This document shows positions 7,906-16,828 of a DNA stretch of 51,120 bases, piece after piece; the stretch's first letter is position 1; every line of letters begins with the position of its first letter. Both the position numbers and the translations under genes were made by a program. The notes beneath the pieces were generated by a model. The model saw only the letters and a list, made by a program, of their open reading frames with translations. It did not search any database and had not been told where the DNA came from. Origin of the DNA: Acidisphaera sp. S103. Lineage in GTDB: Bacteria > Pseudomonadota > Alphaproteobacteria > Acetobacterales > Acetobacteraceae. The stretch spans positions 6,989 through 58,108 of the forward strand of contig NZ_LMUJ01000063.1 of NCBI RefSeq assembly GCF_009765975.1. The letters are read 5' to 3'.

Positions 7906-8946
7906 TTGGAACTTCACGACCTAAAATCACTGCTTCAGGACCACCTCACTGATGGGTTGGTCACTGTTGTTGGTTCGGGCTTGTCGTGTGCCGAGGGGCT
8001 CCCGGGAATGGGAGCCCTTGCGGACCATCTTCAAACGACGATCGAGCCAGATCTTTCAATGATCGACAAGGCTCGCTGGAGCGAGATATCACCCTTGATA
8101 ATGTCAAACGGCCTAGAGGCTGCGTTACTACTAAAGCCACCCACACCTACCTTGGAAGCGGCCATTGTCGCAAAGACGGTCGAACTTATTGCCCAGCGTG
8201 AGCGCGAAATCGTAGCGGAGGTGTTCGCGAAGACCCGAATTCTACGATTTACCCGTCTGGTGAAATACCTCCTGAAACCTGAAGCAGGCATGCCAGTCAT
8301 CACTACAAATTATGATCGCCTGATTGAAATCGCCGCAGAAGAAGCCGGTCTTGGTGCCGACACCCTTTTCGTCGGTCAATTCGCCGGACAGCTAAATGAG
8401 CGAGAAAGCCAGCTGAGTTTCTGCCGAGACGTTTCGTTAACACAGAGGCGCCGTATCCAATATCGTTATCAGAAACGGGTGAATGTTTTCAAACCACATG
8501 GCAGTTTGGATTGGTACTTTCGTGAGGGGAAGCCGGTTCGCTACGCTGGCGAACTCCCATTGCCACGGTTGATTATCACGCCCGGCCTCAACAAATTCCG
8601 AAACGGATACGAGAGCCCGTTTGATCGACACCGCGAACGCGCGAACAGAGCAATTGACGCCGCAAGCCGCTTTCTCGTGTTGGGTTATGGGTTCAACGAC
8701 GATCACCTCGAAACACACCTGACGCCGCGAATCAAGAGCGGCATTCCGAGCCTACTGCTCACACACACGCTTTCACACAACGCGCTGAAGCTCACACGTC
8801 AGCATTCCAACATCATGGCCATTCAGCACGGATTTGATGGAGGCAAGGACGGTTCGTGGGTTTTCATTAATGCAACGGAGTCCTTTATCCCCGATCTCGC
8901 CCTTTGGGATCTTAGTGTTTTCGTTCCGGAGGTCCTCGAACCATGA
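7906..8946 (+). CDS. SIR2-like NADase subunit of a SIR2-HerA defence system
   Basis: This 346-residue SIR2_2-type protein has GSGLS at 23-27 (NAD phosphate loop), TTNYDRL with Asn135, KPHGSLDW with His198 (catalytic base) and a terminal Rossmann strand LVLGYGFNDDHLE at 258-268. In characterised antiphage systems such proteins hydrolyse NAD+ or degrade DNA upon phage infection, in complex with HerA. The start is a TTG at 7906 preceded by AGAGGA; no ATG gives the full N-terminus. The last four bases overlap the HerA start (ATGA), showing coupling. Codon use is visibly less GC-rich than in the flanking genes, which suggests acquisition by transfer. Neither function nor partner is proven here, but the pair is a textbook match. 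Confidence 0.88.
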   Translation: MELHDLKSLLQDHLTDGLVTVVGSGLSCAEGLPGMGALADHLQTTIEPDLSMIDKARWSEISPLIMSNGLEAALLLKPPTPTLEAAIVAKTVELIAQREREIVAEVFAKTRILRFTRLVKYLLKPEAGMPVITTNYDRLIEIAAEEAGLGADTLFVGQFAGQLNERESQLSFCRDVSLTQRRRIQYRYQKRVNVFKPHGSLDWYFREGKPVRYAGELPLPRLIITPGLNKFRNGYESPFDRHRERANRAIDAASRFLVLGYGFNDDHLETHLTPRIKSGIPSLLLTHTLSHNALKLTRQHSNIMAIQHGFDGGKDGSWVFINATESFIPDLALWDLSVFVPEVLEP

Positions 8947-10688
8947 CAGACGCCGCGCTTCAATTTGTTGATCACGATAAGGTCGGCCGGGTTGCCTCAG
9001 TCGACACGAGCTGCGTCACGATAGATGTGACGAATTCGATTCTTTTGACCCGCATCGGAATTGGCCAGCTCATCGCCATTCGCGGCGCCACTGAGCGAGA
9101 ATATCTCATCGCGATGACCGAACGTGTGACGCGGAGCATGCGCGAAGAGTTACCGAACCTCGACGATGTCGGAGAGGGGGGCGCAGTCTTGCGCACGGTT
9201 CCGACGGACCTTATGCAGGCGATTCTCATCGGTACGTTCCGAACGATCGAGGGGGCCAAAGCAAATACCTTCAAGCGCGGGGCAGACAGCTTTCCGCAGA
9301 TCGACCGAGAATGCTTCGTTATTGAAGGCGTCAATCTCCAGCGTTTTATGGGAATACTCGGCGCCGGCGTTAGCGAAGACGAGCGATTAAAACTTGGTAA
9401 ATTCGTCGCAGACCGTTCGGCGGATGCAATTGCTAGTGGCGACAAATTTTTTCAGCGCCATGCTGCCGTTTTGGGGAGTACCGGCTCGGGTAAAAGCTGG
9501 GCGGTCGCACTTATTTTGGAGCGAGCCGCCAAGCTGAAATTTCCGAATATCATCGTTTTTGACATGCACGGTGAATATGCACCGCTCGCCAACAGGGCAC
9601 TCGGAGGCTTCGCCCAGCGGTTTCGCATCGCAGGCCCTGGCGATCTGGAAAATCCGGGCGAAGATGTGTTATTTTTACCATATTGGCTGCTAAATCGCGA
9701 CGAAATGTTATCGATGATTTTGGACCGGAGCGATCAGAACGCCCCGAACCAAGCCTCACGGTTCACGTTGCACGTCCGCACGCTGAAGGGTGAGAGACTC
9801 GACGCCGAAAAGCAGCATACGGTGAAGAAGACTTTCACGGTGGATTCGCCAATTCCTTATAGTGTGAACAAGCTGTTTAAGCTGCTGGAGACAGACAATA
9901 CGACCAAGGGAGTTGGCAAAACCGGCCCCGTTAAGGGCGAGTGGGAAGATAAACTGACCCGCTTTCTGTCGCGCCTAGAAGCAAAGCTTGAAGATCGCCG
10001 ATATGGCTTCATGTTCCAGCCTCCCACAGTAGCAATTGCGTATGGGTGGCTGGCCACCCAAGTGCTCAAGCTCTTGGGATCGGACGGTGGCTCGGGTATC
10101 AAGATCGTAGACTTTTCGGAGGTTCCGGCGGATGTGCTCCCGGTCGTTACGGGCACGCTCGCGCGGCTTCTCTATGATGTCCAGTTTTGGATGGACTCCA
10201 ACACGCGGACACCTGTGACGCTACTCTGCGATGAAGCTCATCTTTATCTACCTGTGCGCGACGACGCCGACGCGGTACAGCGCCAAGCTCTCGGGTCCTT
10301 CGAACGCATCGCCAAGGAGGGTCGTAAATACGGCTTTTCCCTTCTGGTAGTGAGCCAACGCCCCTCAGATGTCAGTCGAACGATCCTCAGCCAATGTAAC
10401 AATTTTCTGGCATTGCGTTTGACCAACGAAACCGACCAAGGTGTCATCAAACGGCTCATGCCGGACTCACTGGCCGGCCTGACTAGCGTCCTACCTTTGC
10501 TCGATACAGGCGAGGCGCTACTTCTGGGTGATGCCGTCCTGCTACCGACCCGTATTAAACTCGACATTCCCAAAATCCCACCGGACAGTGCGACACGGGA
10601 CTTCTGGAGGGAGTGGGGCACCAACCAGCCACAACCGGCCGCGATATTGTCAGCCATCGAACGCCTCAGGAGCCAGTCGCGTAACTGA
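8943..10688 (+). CDS. HerA-like hexameric ATPase of the SIR2-HerA defence system
   Basis: The protein has 581 residues. An N-terminal HerA beta-barrel (HAS-barrel-like, about 10-130) precedes an FtsK/HerA RecA fold with Walker A GSTGSGKS at 178-185, the adjoining IIVFDMHGEY at 203-212, a DEAH Walker B at 430-433 (LLCDEAHLYLP) and the sensor region SQRPSDVSRTILSQCN. HerA ATPases form hexamers that translocate DNA or organise an effector. The 4-base overlap with the upstream SIR2 gene and the lack of a NurA partner identify it as the second subunit of the two-gene defence module. Base composition matches the SIR2 gene and differs from the surroundings. Confidence 0.9.
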   Translation: MTDAALQFVDHDKVGRVASVDTSCVTIDVTNSILLTRIGIGQLIAIRGATEREYLIAMTERVTRSMREELPNLDDVGEGGAVLRTVPTDLMQAILIGTFRTIEGAKANTFKRGADSFPQIDRECFVIEGVNLQRFMGILGAGVSEDERLKLGKFVADRSADAIASGDKFFQRHAAVLGSTGSGKSWAVALILERAAKLKFPNIIVFDMHGEYAPLANRALGGFAQRFRIAGPGDLENPGEDVLFLPYWLLNRDEMLSMILDRSDQNAPNQASRFTLHVRTLKGERLDAEKQHTVKKTFTVDSPIPYSVNKLFKLLETDNTTKGVGKTGPVKGEWEDKLTRFLSRLEAKLEDRRYGFMFQPPTVAIAYGWLATQVLKLLGSDGGSGIKIVDFSEVPADVLPVVTGTLARLLYDVQFWMDSNTRTPVTLLCDEAHLYLPVRDDADAVQRQALGSFERIAKEGRKYGFSLLVVSQRPSDVSRTILSQCNNFLALRLTNETDQGVIKRLMPDSLAGLTSVLPLLDTGEALLLGDAVLLPTRIKLDIPKIPPDSATRDFWREWGTNQPQPAAILSAIERLRSQSRN

Positions 10689-10749
10689 CTGGTGGCAAAG
10701 ACAAGTTCTCCCAGGCTCAATGTCATTCATCCCACCGACGGACGCATCA

Positions 10750-11004
10750 ATGGCCGGAAACGAACTCTTACAAACCCACATAGACAGCACCACCAAAGCT
10801 GAGGCCGCCGCCGTCCTCGCCGAGATAGGCCTGACTGTGTCCGACGCCATACGCCTCATGCTGACCCGAGTCGCGATCGAGCATGCACTCCCATTCGATC
10901 CTCTGATCCCCAACGCCACCACCGTTGCCGCCATGAGGGAAGCTCAAGCCGGAAATCTGCCACGCGCCAACAGCATCGAAGAGCTCAAGAACACGCTCGC
11001 TTGA
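10750..11004 (+). CDS. RelB/DinJ-family antitoxin without an adjacent toxin
   Basis: The protein has 84 residues. The ribbon-helix-helix N-terminus (LLQTHIDSTTKAEAAAVLAEIGLTVSDAIRLML) is shown in two parts here: LLQTHIDSTTKAEA and LAEIGLTVSDAIRLML; it is followed by ALPFDPLIPN as in DinJ. These proteins bind a RelE/YafQ RNase toxin and repress their own promoter. No RelE-like frame follows: the next 80 bases are empty and the next gene is on the other strand. An in-frame ATG at 10720 would add ten residues. It lies 61 bases after HerA. It may be a decayed TA remnant, or it may act on a toxin elsewhere. Confidence 0.75.
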   Translation: MAGNELLQTHIDSTTKAEAAAVLAEIGLTVSDAIRLMLTRVAIEHALPFDPLIPNATTVAAMREAQAGNLPRANSIEELKNTLA

Positions 11005-11084
11005 GCTCACCGGCCAATTCAAGCGCTCAATCAACACACGACATCGGGCCACTCGGTCCCAAGAAAGCAACCGCCACCCCCCGG

Positions 11085-11369
11085 TTACGATGACCGCCAA
11101 GTGGCCGATCCGCGCGGTGCCCGCGCGCCAGCCAACAGACCTTCCGTGCTGATATCCTCATCCAACTCCGGCCAGTGGATACCATAGCCGGCACCGGCCA
11201 TTTCCCAGTGCGCGCGTTGGGCCGGCGTGGCGTCGACGAGCCTCGGATACCACGCCAAGGGAACGGCAATCGTGCGCCCATCCATCAGCGCCACGATCAG
11301 CTCGTCGTCGCTGACCGTAACGTCTCGGACCCGGATATCTGTTCCCCCAACCAGTGCCGAAGAACTCAC
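11085..11369 (-). CDS. DUF2442-family small protein
   Basis: The protein has 94 residues with the DUF2442 pattern: DIRVRDVTVSDDELIVALMD, GRTIAVPLAWYPRL and the WELAGAGYGIHWPELDEDIS-like block (here WEMAGAGYGIHWPEL). The family often follows DUF4160 in two-gene sets of toxin-antitoxin-like character; its function is unknown. The start is a GTG at 11369 with GGAGG six bases upstream. A short open stretch upstream on the same strand, in a different frame (about 11372-11465, with DYQPELLEAWREF across the junction), could be the eroded end of a DUF4160 partner, but it has no start. The last dozen residues are low-complexity. Confidence 0.75.
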   Translation of the reverse strand: MSSSALVGGTDIRVRDVTVSDDELIVALMDGRTIAVPLAWYPRLVDATPAQRAHWEMAGAGYGIHWPELDEDISTEGLLAGARAPRGSATWRSS

Positions 11370-11583
11370 GCCATGCCTCCAACAGCTCAGGTTGATAGTC
11401 GCGGACTGGTCGCAGAATAGCACCCAGATCGTGGGCAAAAGCTGGAGCAAACTACAGCTTGGGCCGGCACCGACGGTCCAGCAAGCAACCTCATCCCCAA
11501 AAATACCCCACACCCCACCTTGTCCCACCGCCCCACACCCCCACCTCCCCCAGATTATAGAACAAACATCGAACGACACCCCA

Positions 11584-12275
11584 TTGCCCAACCCCGACGC
11601 CTACGATCCCGAAGCCATCTACGACCCCAACGGCCCCCTAGACCCAACCGTCATGGAGGAAGCCGTCCACACTATCATGTCCGGCATCGAACCAGACCCA
11701 TCCGACACCCCCACCGCCACCGCCCGCCGCATGTACGCCGCCCTGCGCGCCCTGGCCGCCCTCCACCCCCGCAACCCGCCCGAACTCATGCTCGGTGTCC
11801 AGGCCCTCAGCGCCTACCACGCCGCCACGTCACCGCCGCCGCCAGCGCGGCCCGAGCCTTCGATTCCATGCTGAGGGCACTCGAACGCCGCCAAGCCAAG
11901 CCGCTCTCCATCCCCATCGGCCGCCCACCCCCACAAACCTGGCCGCCCCCCGACCTGCCCGCTGTCCAATCCCCTGAACCCGAAGACCCAGCCCACCCGG
12001 ACCAGATGGACGACGACGAACTCATCACCGCCTGGGCCGCCAAGGGCCAGCAATGGCTGCAAGACCCCAACCAGGGCCTCGACATCGCCAACACGCCCGG
12101 AATCCTGCCCGACGGCAGCATGATCGTGCCCTGGAACCCCACCCCGGCGCAGGTGGCGTACATGGAACGCCGCCTGCTGCTGCTCTACGTGCGTGAGCAA
12201 GCGGAAAACCGCCGCAACGGCATCACCACCCCCATCCGCATCCGCCCGACTCGCCCCGGCGACCTCATTCCCTGA
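11584..12275 (+). pseudogene. Hypothetical gene broken by a frameshift near 11829
   Basis: Two overlapping frames carry the halves of one protein. The first reads PNPDAYDPEAIYDPNGPLDP and continues to LMLGVQALSAYHAAT, then turns into Pro-rich nonsense and stops at 11874. The second takes over at about 11830 with VTAAASAARAFDSMLRALER and runs to RIRPTRPGDLIP at 12275. A single missing base around 11828-11832, or a short deletion, explains the switch. The 5' end is uncertain: a TTG at 11584 is used here, with no ribosome site, and the reading frame is open further upstream. It is soluble, Pro/Ala-rich and of unknown function. It is probably cotranscribed with the gene at 12296. Confidence 0.6.
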
Positions 12276-12295
12276 CCAACCAGGACCCCACCGCA

Positions 12296-12952
12296 ATGCC
12301 CGCCGATCACCCCCTGCTGGACTACCTGCTGACCGTCCTCGCCGCCGTCATGACACCCGCCCTCAACGACCCCGCCCTCGCCCGCAAGGCGGCGCAACAG
12401 GCCATCGACGCCTACCAGCCCCAAACCACCCACGAATTGCTCGCCACCGGCCAGATCCTCGCCTTCGCCCTGACCGCCCTGGAGTCCCTGCGCCTATCCG
12501 CCCCCGAAGACGTATCCCCATCGATGAAACTGAAACTCCGAGCCAACGCCAACGGCCTGAACCGATCCGCCAGGGACAATACCCGCCTCCTGGAGGCCAA
12601 ACCGCCACACCCGGCCTGGCACACCCCCGAACCGCCGCCGCCCGCCAACCCCGATTGGGCCGGCACAATGACCCGCGTCGCCGAGAAACTCGGCCAAAAC
12701 CCGCCGCCCGCCGCGACTACCCAGCACAGCGTCAACGCCCTGTGGATCGACACGCTGAAAACCGTCGCCCGAGACATCACCCCGCCGAAAAAGCGGGCCG
12801 CCCTGCTGCAAACGACCACCCTGGCCACCGATCTCCCCTGTCACCAGCCCGACATATCCGCTATCACCCGCAAAACCGCCCCCCATGACAGGACCGACCC
12901 CGATGGCCAAACCCGCCCACGTCTCCACCACCGCGACCGAGTGGGATCGTGA
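12296..12952 (+). CDS. Hypothetical helical protein upstream of pyrE
   Basis: The protein has 218 residues, is not assigned to a family, and has no signal or membrane segment. The N-terminal 110 residues are predicted helical by composition (DYLLTVLAAVMTPALNDPAL, LLATGQILAFALTALESLRL). The rest is Pro-rich with a final Lys/Arg stretch. The arrangement of the helical block recalls the protein at 44159-45028. It starts 20 bases after the broken gene above, with AGGA about a dozen bases before the ATG. Its last 50 bases overlap the pyrE start, so the three may be one transcription unit. The overlap may be genuine, or the 3' end may have shifted frame. Confidence 0.55.
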   Translation: MPADHPLLDYLLTVLAAVMTPALNDPALARKAAQQAIDAYQPQTTHELLATGQILAFALTALESLRLSAPEDVSPSMKLKLRANANGLNRSARDNTRLLEAKPPHPAWHTPEPPPPANPDWAGTMTRVAEKLGQNPPPAATTQHSVNALWIDTLKTVARDITPPKKRAALLQTTTLATDLPCHQPDISAITRKTAPHDRTDPDGQTRPRLHHRDRVGS

Positions 12953-13643
12953 CGCCGCCCTGACCACAGCGCGCATCCTGCTGGAAATCCAAGCCATCAA
13001 CTTCCGCCCCGACGAGCCGTACACCTTCACCTCCGGCTGGAAATCCCCGGTCTATATCGACTGCCGGCGCATCATCTACTTCCCCCGGGCACGCGCGAAG
13101 ATCTGCGACCTGGCGGTGCAGAAGATCGACCGTCACATCGGCTACGAAACGATCGAGACGGTGGCCGGCGGCGAAACCGCGGGCATCCCCTTCGCCGCCT
13201 GGATCGCCGACCGCATGGCCGCGCCGATGTCCTACGTTCGCAAGAAGCCCAAGGGCTTCGGCCAGAACGCCCTGATCGAGGGCGATGTCCCCGTCGGCAA
13301 GCGCACCTTGCTGGTGGAAGACCTCACCACCGACGGCGGATCGAAAATCCGCTTCGTCAACGCCCTGCGAGAAGCCGGCGCCATCGTCAACCACACCTTC
13401 GTGGTGTTCTTCTACGGCGTCTTCCCCGGCGCGTTCGAAACCTTGGCCAACATGGACATCACCCTGCACAGCCTGTGCACCTGGTGGGACGTGCTGGAAG
13501 CCTGCAAGGACCGCCCCTACTTCTCCGACGAGGCCCTGTCGGAAGTCCGCCGCTTCCTGGAAAACCCCGTCGCCTGGTCCGCCGCCCACGGCGGCATCGC
13601 CTCGGCCGAGGAAGCCCTCGCCCGCAAAGCCTCCGAAGCCTGA
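12903..13643 (+). CDS. pyrE: Orotate phosphoribosyltransferase
   Basis: The 246-residue enzyme converts orotate and PRPP to orotidine 5'-phosphate in de novo pyrimidine synthesis. The PRPP loop VEDLTTDGGSK lies at 138-148, and the flap region YVRKKPKGFG and the N-terminal FTSGWKSPVYIDCR are typical of the longer alphaproteobacterial PyrE form. The start at 12903 has AGGA about ten bases upstream; an ATG at 12885 lacks one. It overlaps the upstream hypothetical gene by 50 bases. The LysR gene begins 25 bases after the stop, on the same strand. Confidence 0.93.
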   Translation: MAKPAHVSTTATEWDRDAALTTARILLEIQAINFRPDEPYTFTSGWKSPVYIDCRRIIYFPRARAKICDLAVQKIDRHIGYETIETVAGGETAGIPFAAWIADRMAAPMSYVRKKPKGFGQNALIEGDVPVGKRTLLVEDLTTDGGSKIRFVNALREAGAIVNHTFVVFFYGVFPGAFETLANMDITLHSLCTWWDVLEACKDRPYFSDEALSEVRRFLENPVAWSAAHGGIASAEEALARKASEA

Positions 13644-13668
13644 CTCATTCCGGCATGGAATAGGCCGC

Positions 13669-14574
13669 ATGGACCGTCTGGAAACCATGCGCCTCTTCCT
13701 CCGCGTCGTCGAAACCGCTAGTTTCTCCCAAGCCGCTCGGCTTGAAGGCATCGGCCAGCCCGCCGTCAGCAAGCAGATCGCCGCGTTGGAAGACCGGTTG
13801 GGCGCCCAACTGGTCAACCGCACCTCCCGCGGCCTCAGCCTCACCGCCGCCGGCCAGGATTTTTACGACTCAACCCGCCGCCTGCTCGCCGACCTGGAAG
13901 AAGCCGAGGCCCGAGTCGGCCGCGGCCAATCCACCCCCGCCGGCCGGATCCGTGTCGCCATCTCCGCCGGCATCGGCCGCCTCTATTTCGTGCCCCGCTT
14001 GCCCGCGTTCTTCGAGCAATTCCCCGACGTCACCGTCGACCTCGACGTCTCCGAACGCCATGTCAGCCTGATCGAGGACGGCATCGACGTCGCCCTCCGC
14101 ATCGGTCATCTCGCCGATTCCACCCTGATCGCCCGCCGGGTCGGCAGCAGCGTCGCCGCCACCGTCGCAACGCCTTCCTACCTGCAACGCGCCGGCGAAC
14201 CCAAAACCCCAGCCGATCTGGCACATCACGACTGCATCGCCTTCCTGTTCCACGGCGAACCACAGCCATGGAACTTCAACGGTCCCGCCGGCCCGATCAC
14301 AGTCGAGCCCAAGGGGAAAATCCGCACCAACGACGCCGAACACCTGCGCGCCGCTGTCCGAACCGGCATCGGGATCGGCCACAATGCGAGTTGGCTCCAT
14401 GCGGCCGACCTCACCGCCGGAACACTGATACCCCTGCTGACCGAATACGCCCCCAACCCCACGCCGATCCATGCCGTCTGCCCGGGGGGTCGGCGCATCC
14501 CCGGCCGGGTCCGCGTCTTCATCGACTTCCTCGCCGAGGTGTGCGCGCAAGACCCGTACCTCCGCATCCGATGA
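13669..14574 (+). CDS. LysR-family transcriptional regulator
   Basis: The protein has 301 residues: an N-terminal winged helix-turn-helix (about 1-60; FSQAARLEGIGQPAVSKQIAALE in part, as SQAARL and PAVSKQIAALEDRLG) and a periplasmic-binding-like effector domain (about 90-295). The overall pattern, including GRIRVAISAGIGRLYFVPRL and SLIEDGIDVALRIGHLADST, is that of the CrgA/DsdC-like subgroup common near short-chain dehydrogenases. The most likely target is the SDR gene starting 95 bases downstream on the same strand. The effector is unknown. Confidence 0.9.
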   Translation: MDRLETMRLFLRVVETASFSQAARLEGIGQPAVSKQIAALEDRLGAQLVNRTSRGLSLTAAGQDFYDSTRRLLADLEEAEARVGRGQSTPAGRIRVAISAGIGRLYFVPRLPAFFEQFPDVTVDLDVSERHVSLIEDGIDVALRIGHLADSTLIARRVGSSVAATVATPSYLQRAGEPKTPADLAHHDCIAFLFHGEPQPWNFNGPAGPITVEPKGKIRTNDAEHLRAAVRTGIGIGHNASWLHAADLTAGTLIPLLTEYAPNPTPIHAVCPGGRRIPGRVRVFIDFLAEVCAQDPYLRIR

Positions 14575-14669
14575 CCATTCCCCCACGGAATGGAAACTAT
14601 GCCGCCGCACATTCTTCCGGACCGTCCGGCCCAAGCGCATCTCACCGCCAGATGCAAAAGGTTCGGAAC

Positions 14670-15419
14670 ATGTCGAAGTTGAATGGAAAAGTCGCTGTCA
14701 TCACTGGTGGCAGCAGTGGGATCGGCCTCGCCGCGGCGAAGCGGATGGTCGATGAGGGCGCCTATGTCTTCATCACCGGCCGCCGCCAGGCGGAGCTGGA
14801 CAAGGCCAAGGCGGCGATCGGCCGCAACGTCACCACCGTCCAGGGCGACGTCGCCAACCTGGACGACCTGGACCGCCTGTTCGCCCAGGTGCGGGCCGAA
14901 AAGGGCGTGGTCGACATCGTCGTCGCCAGCGCCGGCTTCGTCGAACACCACACGATCGAAACCGCCACACCCGAGCATTTCGACAAGACCTTCGGCATCA
15001 ACGCTCGTGGTGTCTTCTTCACCGTCCAGAAGGCGTTGCCGCTGATGACGCGGGGTGGGTCGATCGTCCTGGTGTCCTCCGGCCTGCACCTGAAGGGCTT
15101 TCCGGCGCACGGCACCTATTCGGCCACCAAGGCCGCGCTGCGGTCCTTCGCCCGCACCTGGGCGATGGAGCTGAAGGACCGAGGCATCCGCGTCAACACC
15201 CTCAGCCCGGGTGCGATCGATACCCCCATCATCGACGGCCAGTTCAAGACGAAGGAAGAAGCCGACAACGCCCGCACAGCGTTCAGCCAGATCACGCCGA
15301 TCGGCCGGATTGGCCGGCCGGAGGAGATGGCGTCGGCGATCCTGTTCCTCGCGTCGGACGACAGCAGCTACAGCACCGGCATCGACCTCGTCGCCGATGG
15401 CGGACTGACCCAGGTGTAG
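14670..15419 (+). CDS. Short-chain dehydrogenase/reductase (SDR)
   Basis: This 249-residue classical SDR has the NAD(P)-binding TGGSSGIG at 12-19, the catalytic tetrad Ser136/137, Tyr150 and Lys154 (YSATK) with Asn111, and the C-terminal ADGGLTQV. The usual NNAG is replaced by ASAG at 86-89. The Arg at position 38 (TGRR) suggests a preference for NADP(H). The substrate is unknown. The gene converges with the MFS gene (21 bases between stops) and follows a LysR regulator that probably controls it. An ATG at 14652 is an alternative start. Confidence 0.9.
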   Translation: MSKLNGKVAVITGGSSGIGLAAAKRMVDEGAYVFITGRRQAELDKAKAAIGRNVTTVQGDVANLDDLDRLFAQVRAEKGVVDIVVASAGFVEHHTIETATPEHFDKTFGINARGVFFTVQKALPLMTRGGSIVLVSSGLHLKGFPAHGTYSATKAALRSFARTWAMELKDRGIRVNTLSPGAIDTPIIDGQFKTKEEADNARTAFSQITPIGRIGRPEEMASAILFLASDDSSYSTGIDLVADGGLTQV

Positions 15420-15439
15420 GATTGGCACGCGCCTACAGC

Positions 15440-16828
15440 CTATCGCGGGATGACGCGCAGCCAACTCAACCCCATGGCGGAGGCGGCGAATACGGCCGCT
15501 ATCCCCAGGGCGATATGCGTGGCGTGCACGATCGAATCCGGCCCGCCATGGGTCAGCCCCAGCACCACGGCCACCAGCGCGCTGCCGGTGGTCTGCCCGA
15601 CCAGGCGGGATGTCGACAGCATCCCGCTGCCCGCCCCGGCCCTGTCCGGCGGCGCGCTGCCGATCAGCAGCCGGTTGTTGGGTGCCTGGAAGAACCCGAA
15701 CCCGGCGCCGCACATGGCAAACCGCCAGGCAATATCCGGCCACGCGGCGGTCGCAGGCATCAGCATCGTCAGCACCAGGCCGCTGGTCATCAAAGCCAAC
15801 CCCAGCCCGCCCAGGATGCCGGCGGAGTACTTGTCCGCCAGCCGCCCGGCGATCGGCGCGATCACCACCACCGCCAATGGCCACGGAGTCATCAGCACCC
15901 CGATGTCGTACGGCGACAGGCCGCCCGCGTACTGGAAGTAGAACGGCAGCACCACCAGGGCGATGATCTGCGCCGCGTGCGAACACACCGCCGTCGCCGC
16001 CGACAGTGCGAAGATCGGCCGCTGGATCAGCAGGTCCACCGGCAGCAGCGGCGGCCGCAGGGTCAATTGCCGCCGCACGAAGATGATGCCCATCACCAGG
16101 CTGCCACCCAGCTCCGCCACGATCAGCGGCAGGCGTTCGCCATGGCCGATCCCGTCCAGGCCGGTGATGAACAGGCCCAGCGTTACCGCATTCATCACCG
16201 CGCTGCGCACATCGAACGCATGCGACGTCAAGGGCGAGCGCGGCAGGAACCGCATCGACATCAGCAGCGACGCGATCCCGAACGGCACCTGGATGGCGAA
16301 CAGCCACGGCCACGACGCCACCGCCATGATCGCCGCCGCCACCGACGGACCGGCGGCGGACGACGTCGCCACCACCAGCACGTTGTAGCCGATGCCTCGG
16401 CCCAACTGCGACCGCGGGAAGATGAAGCGGACCAGGGCGCCGTTGACGCTCATGATCCCGGCGCCGCCGCAACCTTGCAGCACGCGGCCCATGACAAGCT
16501 GGGGCAGCGTTGTTGCCTCGGCGCAGCCTATCGAGGCGATGGTGTAGAGCACCAGGCCCCAGCAGAAGATCCGGCGGTGACCGTGTACGTCGCCCAGCGA
16601 CGCCAATGGCAGCAGGCTGATGGTCACCGCGAGTTGGTAGGAATTCACCACCCAGATCGACTCGGCGGGGGTGGCGTGGAGCTGCCTGGCGATGGTGGGC
16701 AGGGCGACATTGGCGATCGAGCCATCCAGCACCGCCATGCAGACGACGATCCCCAGCGACACCATGGCCAGCAAGCGCCGATCCGGCGGCAGTCCGTCGA
16801 TCGGGTCGGTCAGCTTTGGTCTATCCAT
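15440..16828 (-). CDS. MFS drug/proton antiporter, DHA2-like
   Basis: This is a 462-residue multi-spanning membrane protein. Motif C/A-type segments of drug exporters are present: LDGSIANVALPTIARQL in the first helix, LASLGDVHGHRRIF in the loop between helices 2 and 3, and GRVLQGCGGAGIMSVNGALV in helix 4. About 12-14 hydrophobic spans are visible. It probably expels a toxic small molecule using the proton gradient. The start at 16828 (MDRPKLTDP) matches the family N-terminus; longer starts at 16861 and 16987 add non-homologous residues. No regulator lies beside it, and the promoter would share the gap before the TPR gene. Confidence 0.88.
   Translation of the reverse strand: MDRPKLTDPIDGLPPDRRLLAMVSLGIVVCMAVLDGSIANVALPTIARQLHATPAESIWVVNSYQLAVTISLLPLASLGDVHGHRRIFCWGLVLYTIASIGCAEATTLPQLVMGRVLQGCGGAGIMSVNGALVRFIFPRSQLGRGIGYNVLVVATSSAAGPSVAAAIMAVASWPWLFAIQVPFGIASLLMSMRFLPRSPLTSHAFDVRSAVMNAVTLGLFITGLDGIGHGERLPLIVAELGGSLVMGIIFVRRQLTLRPPLLPVDLLIQRPIFALSAATAVCSHAAQIIALVVLPFYFQYAGGLSPYDIGVLMTPWPLAVVVIAPIAGRLADKYSAGILGGLGLALMTSGLVLTMLMPATAAWPDIAWRFAMCGAGFGFFQAPNNRLLIGSAPPDRAGAGSGMLSTSRLVGQTTGSALVAVVLGLTHGGPDSIVHATHIALGIAAVFAASAMGLSWLRVIPR

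Noticed and set aside
11370..11470. Possible DUF4160 partner upstream of the DUF2442 gene
   Set aside because: Only a short tail-like stretch with no start and no conserved N-terminal part; too weak to list as a gene.
14226..16472. Minus-strand open frame of about 750 codons across SDR and MFS genes
   Set aside because: Arg/Gly/Asp-rich translation, wrong frame of the MFS gene for most of its length, and it crosses a well-supported SDR on the other strand.
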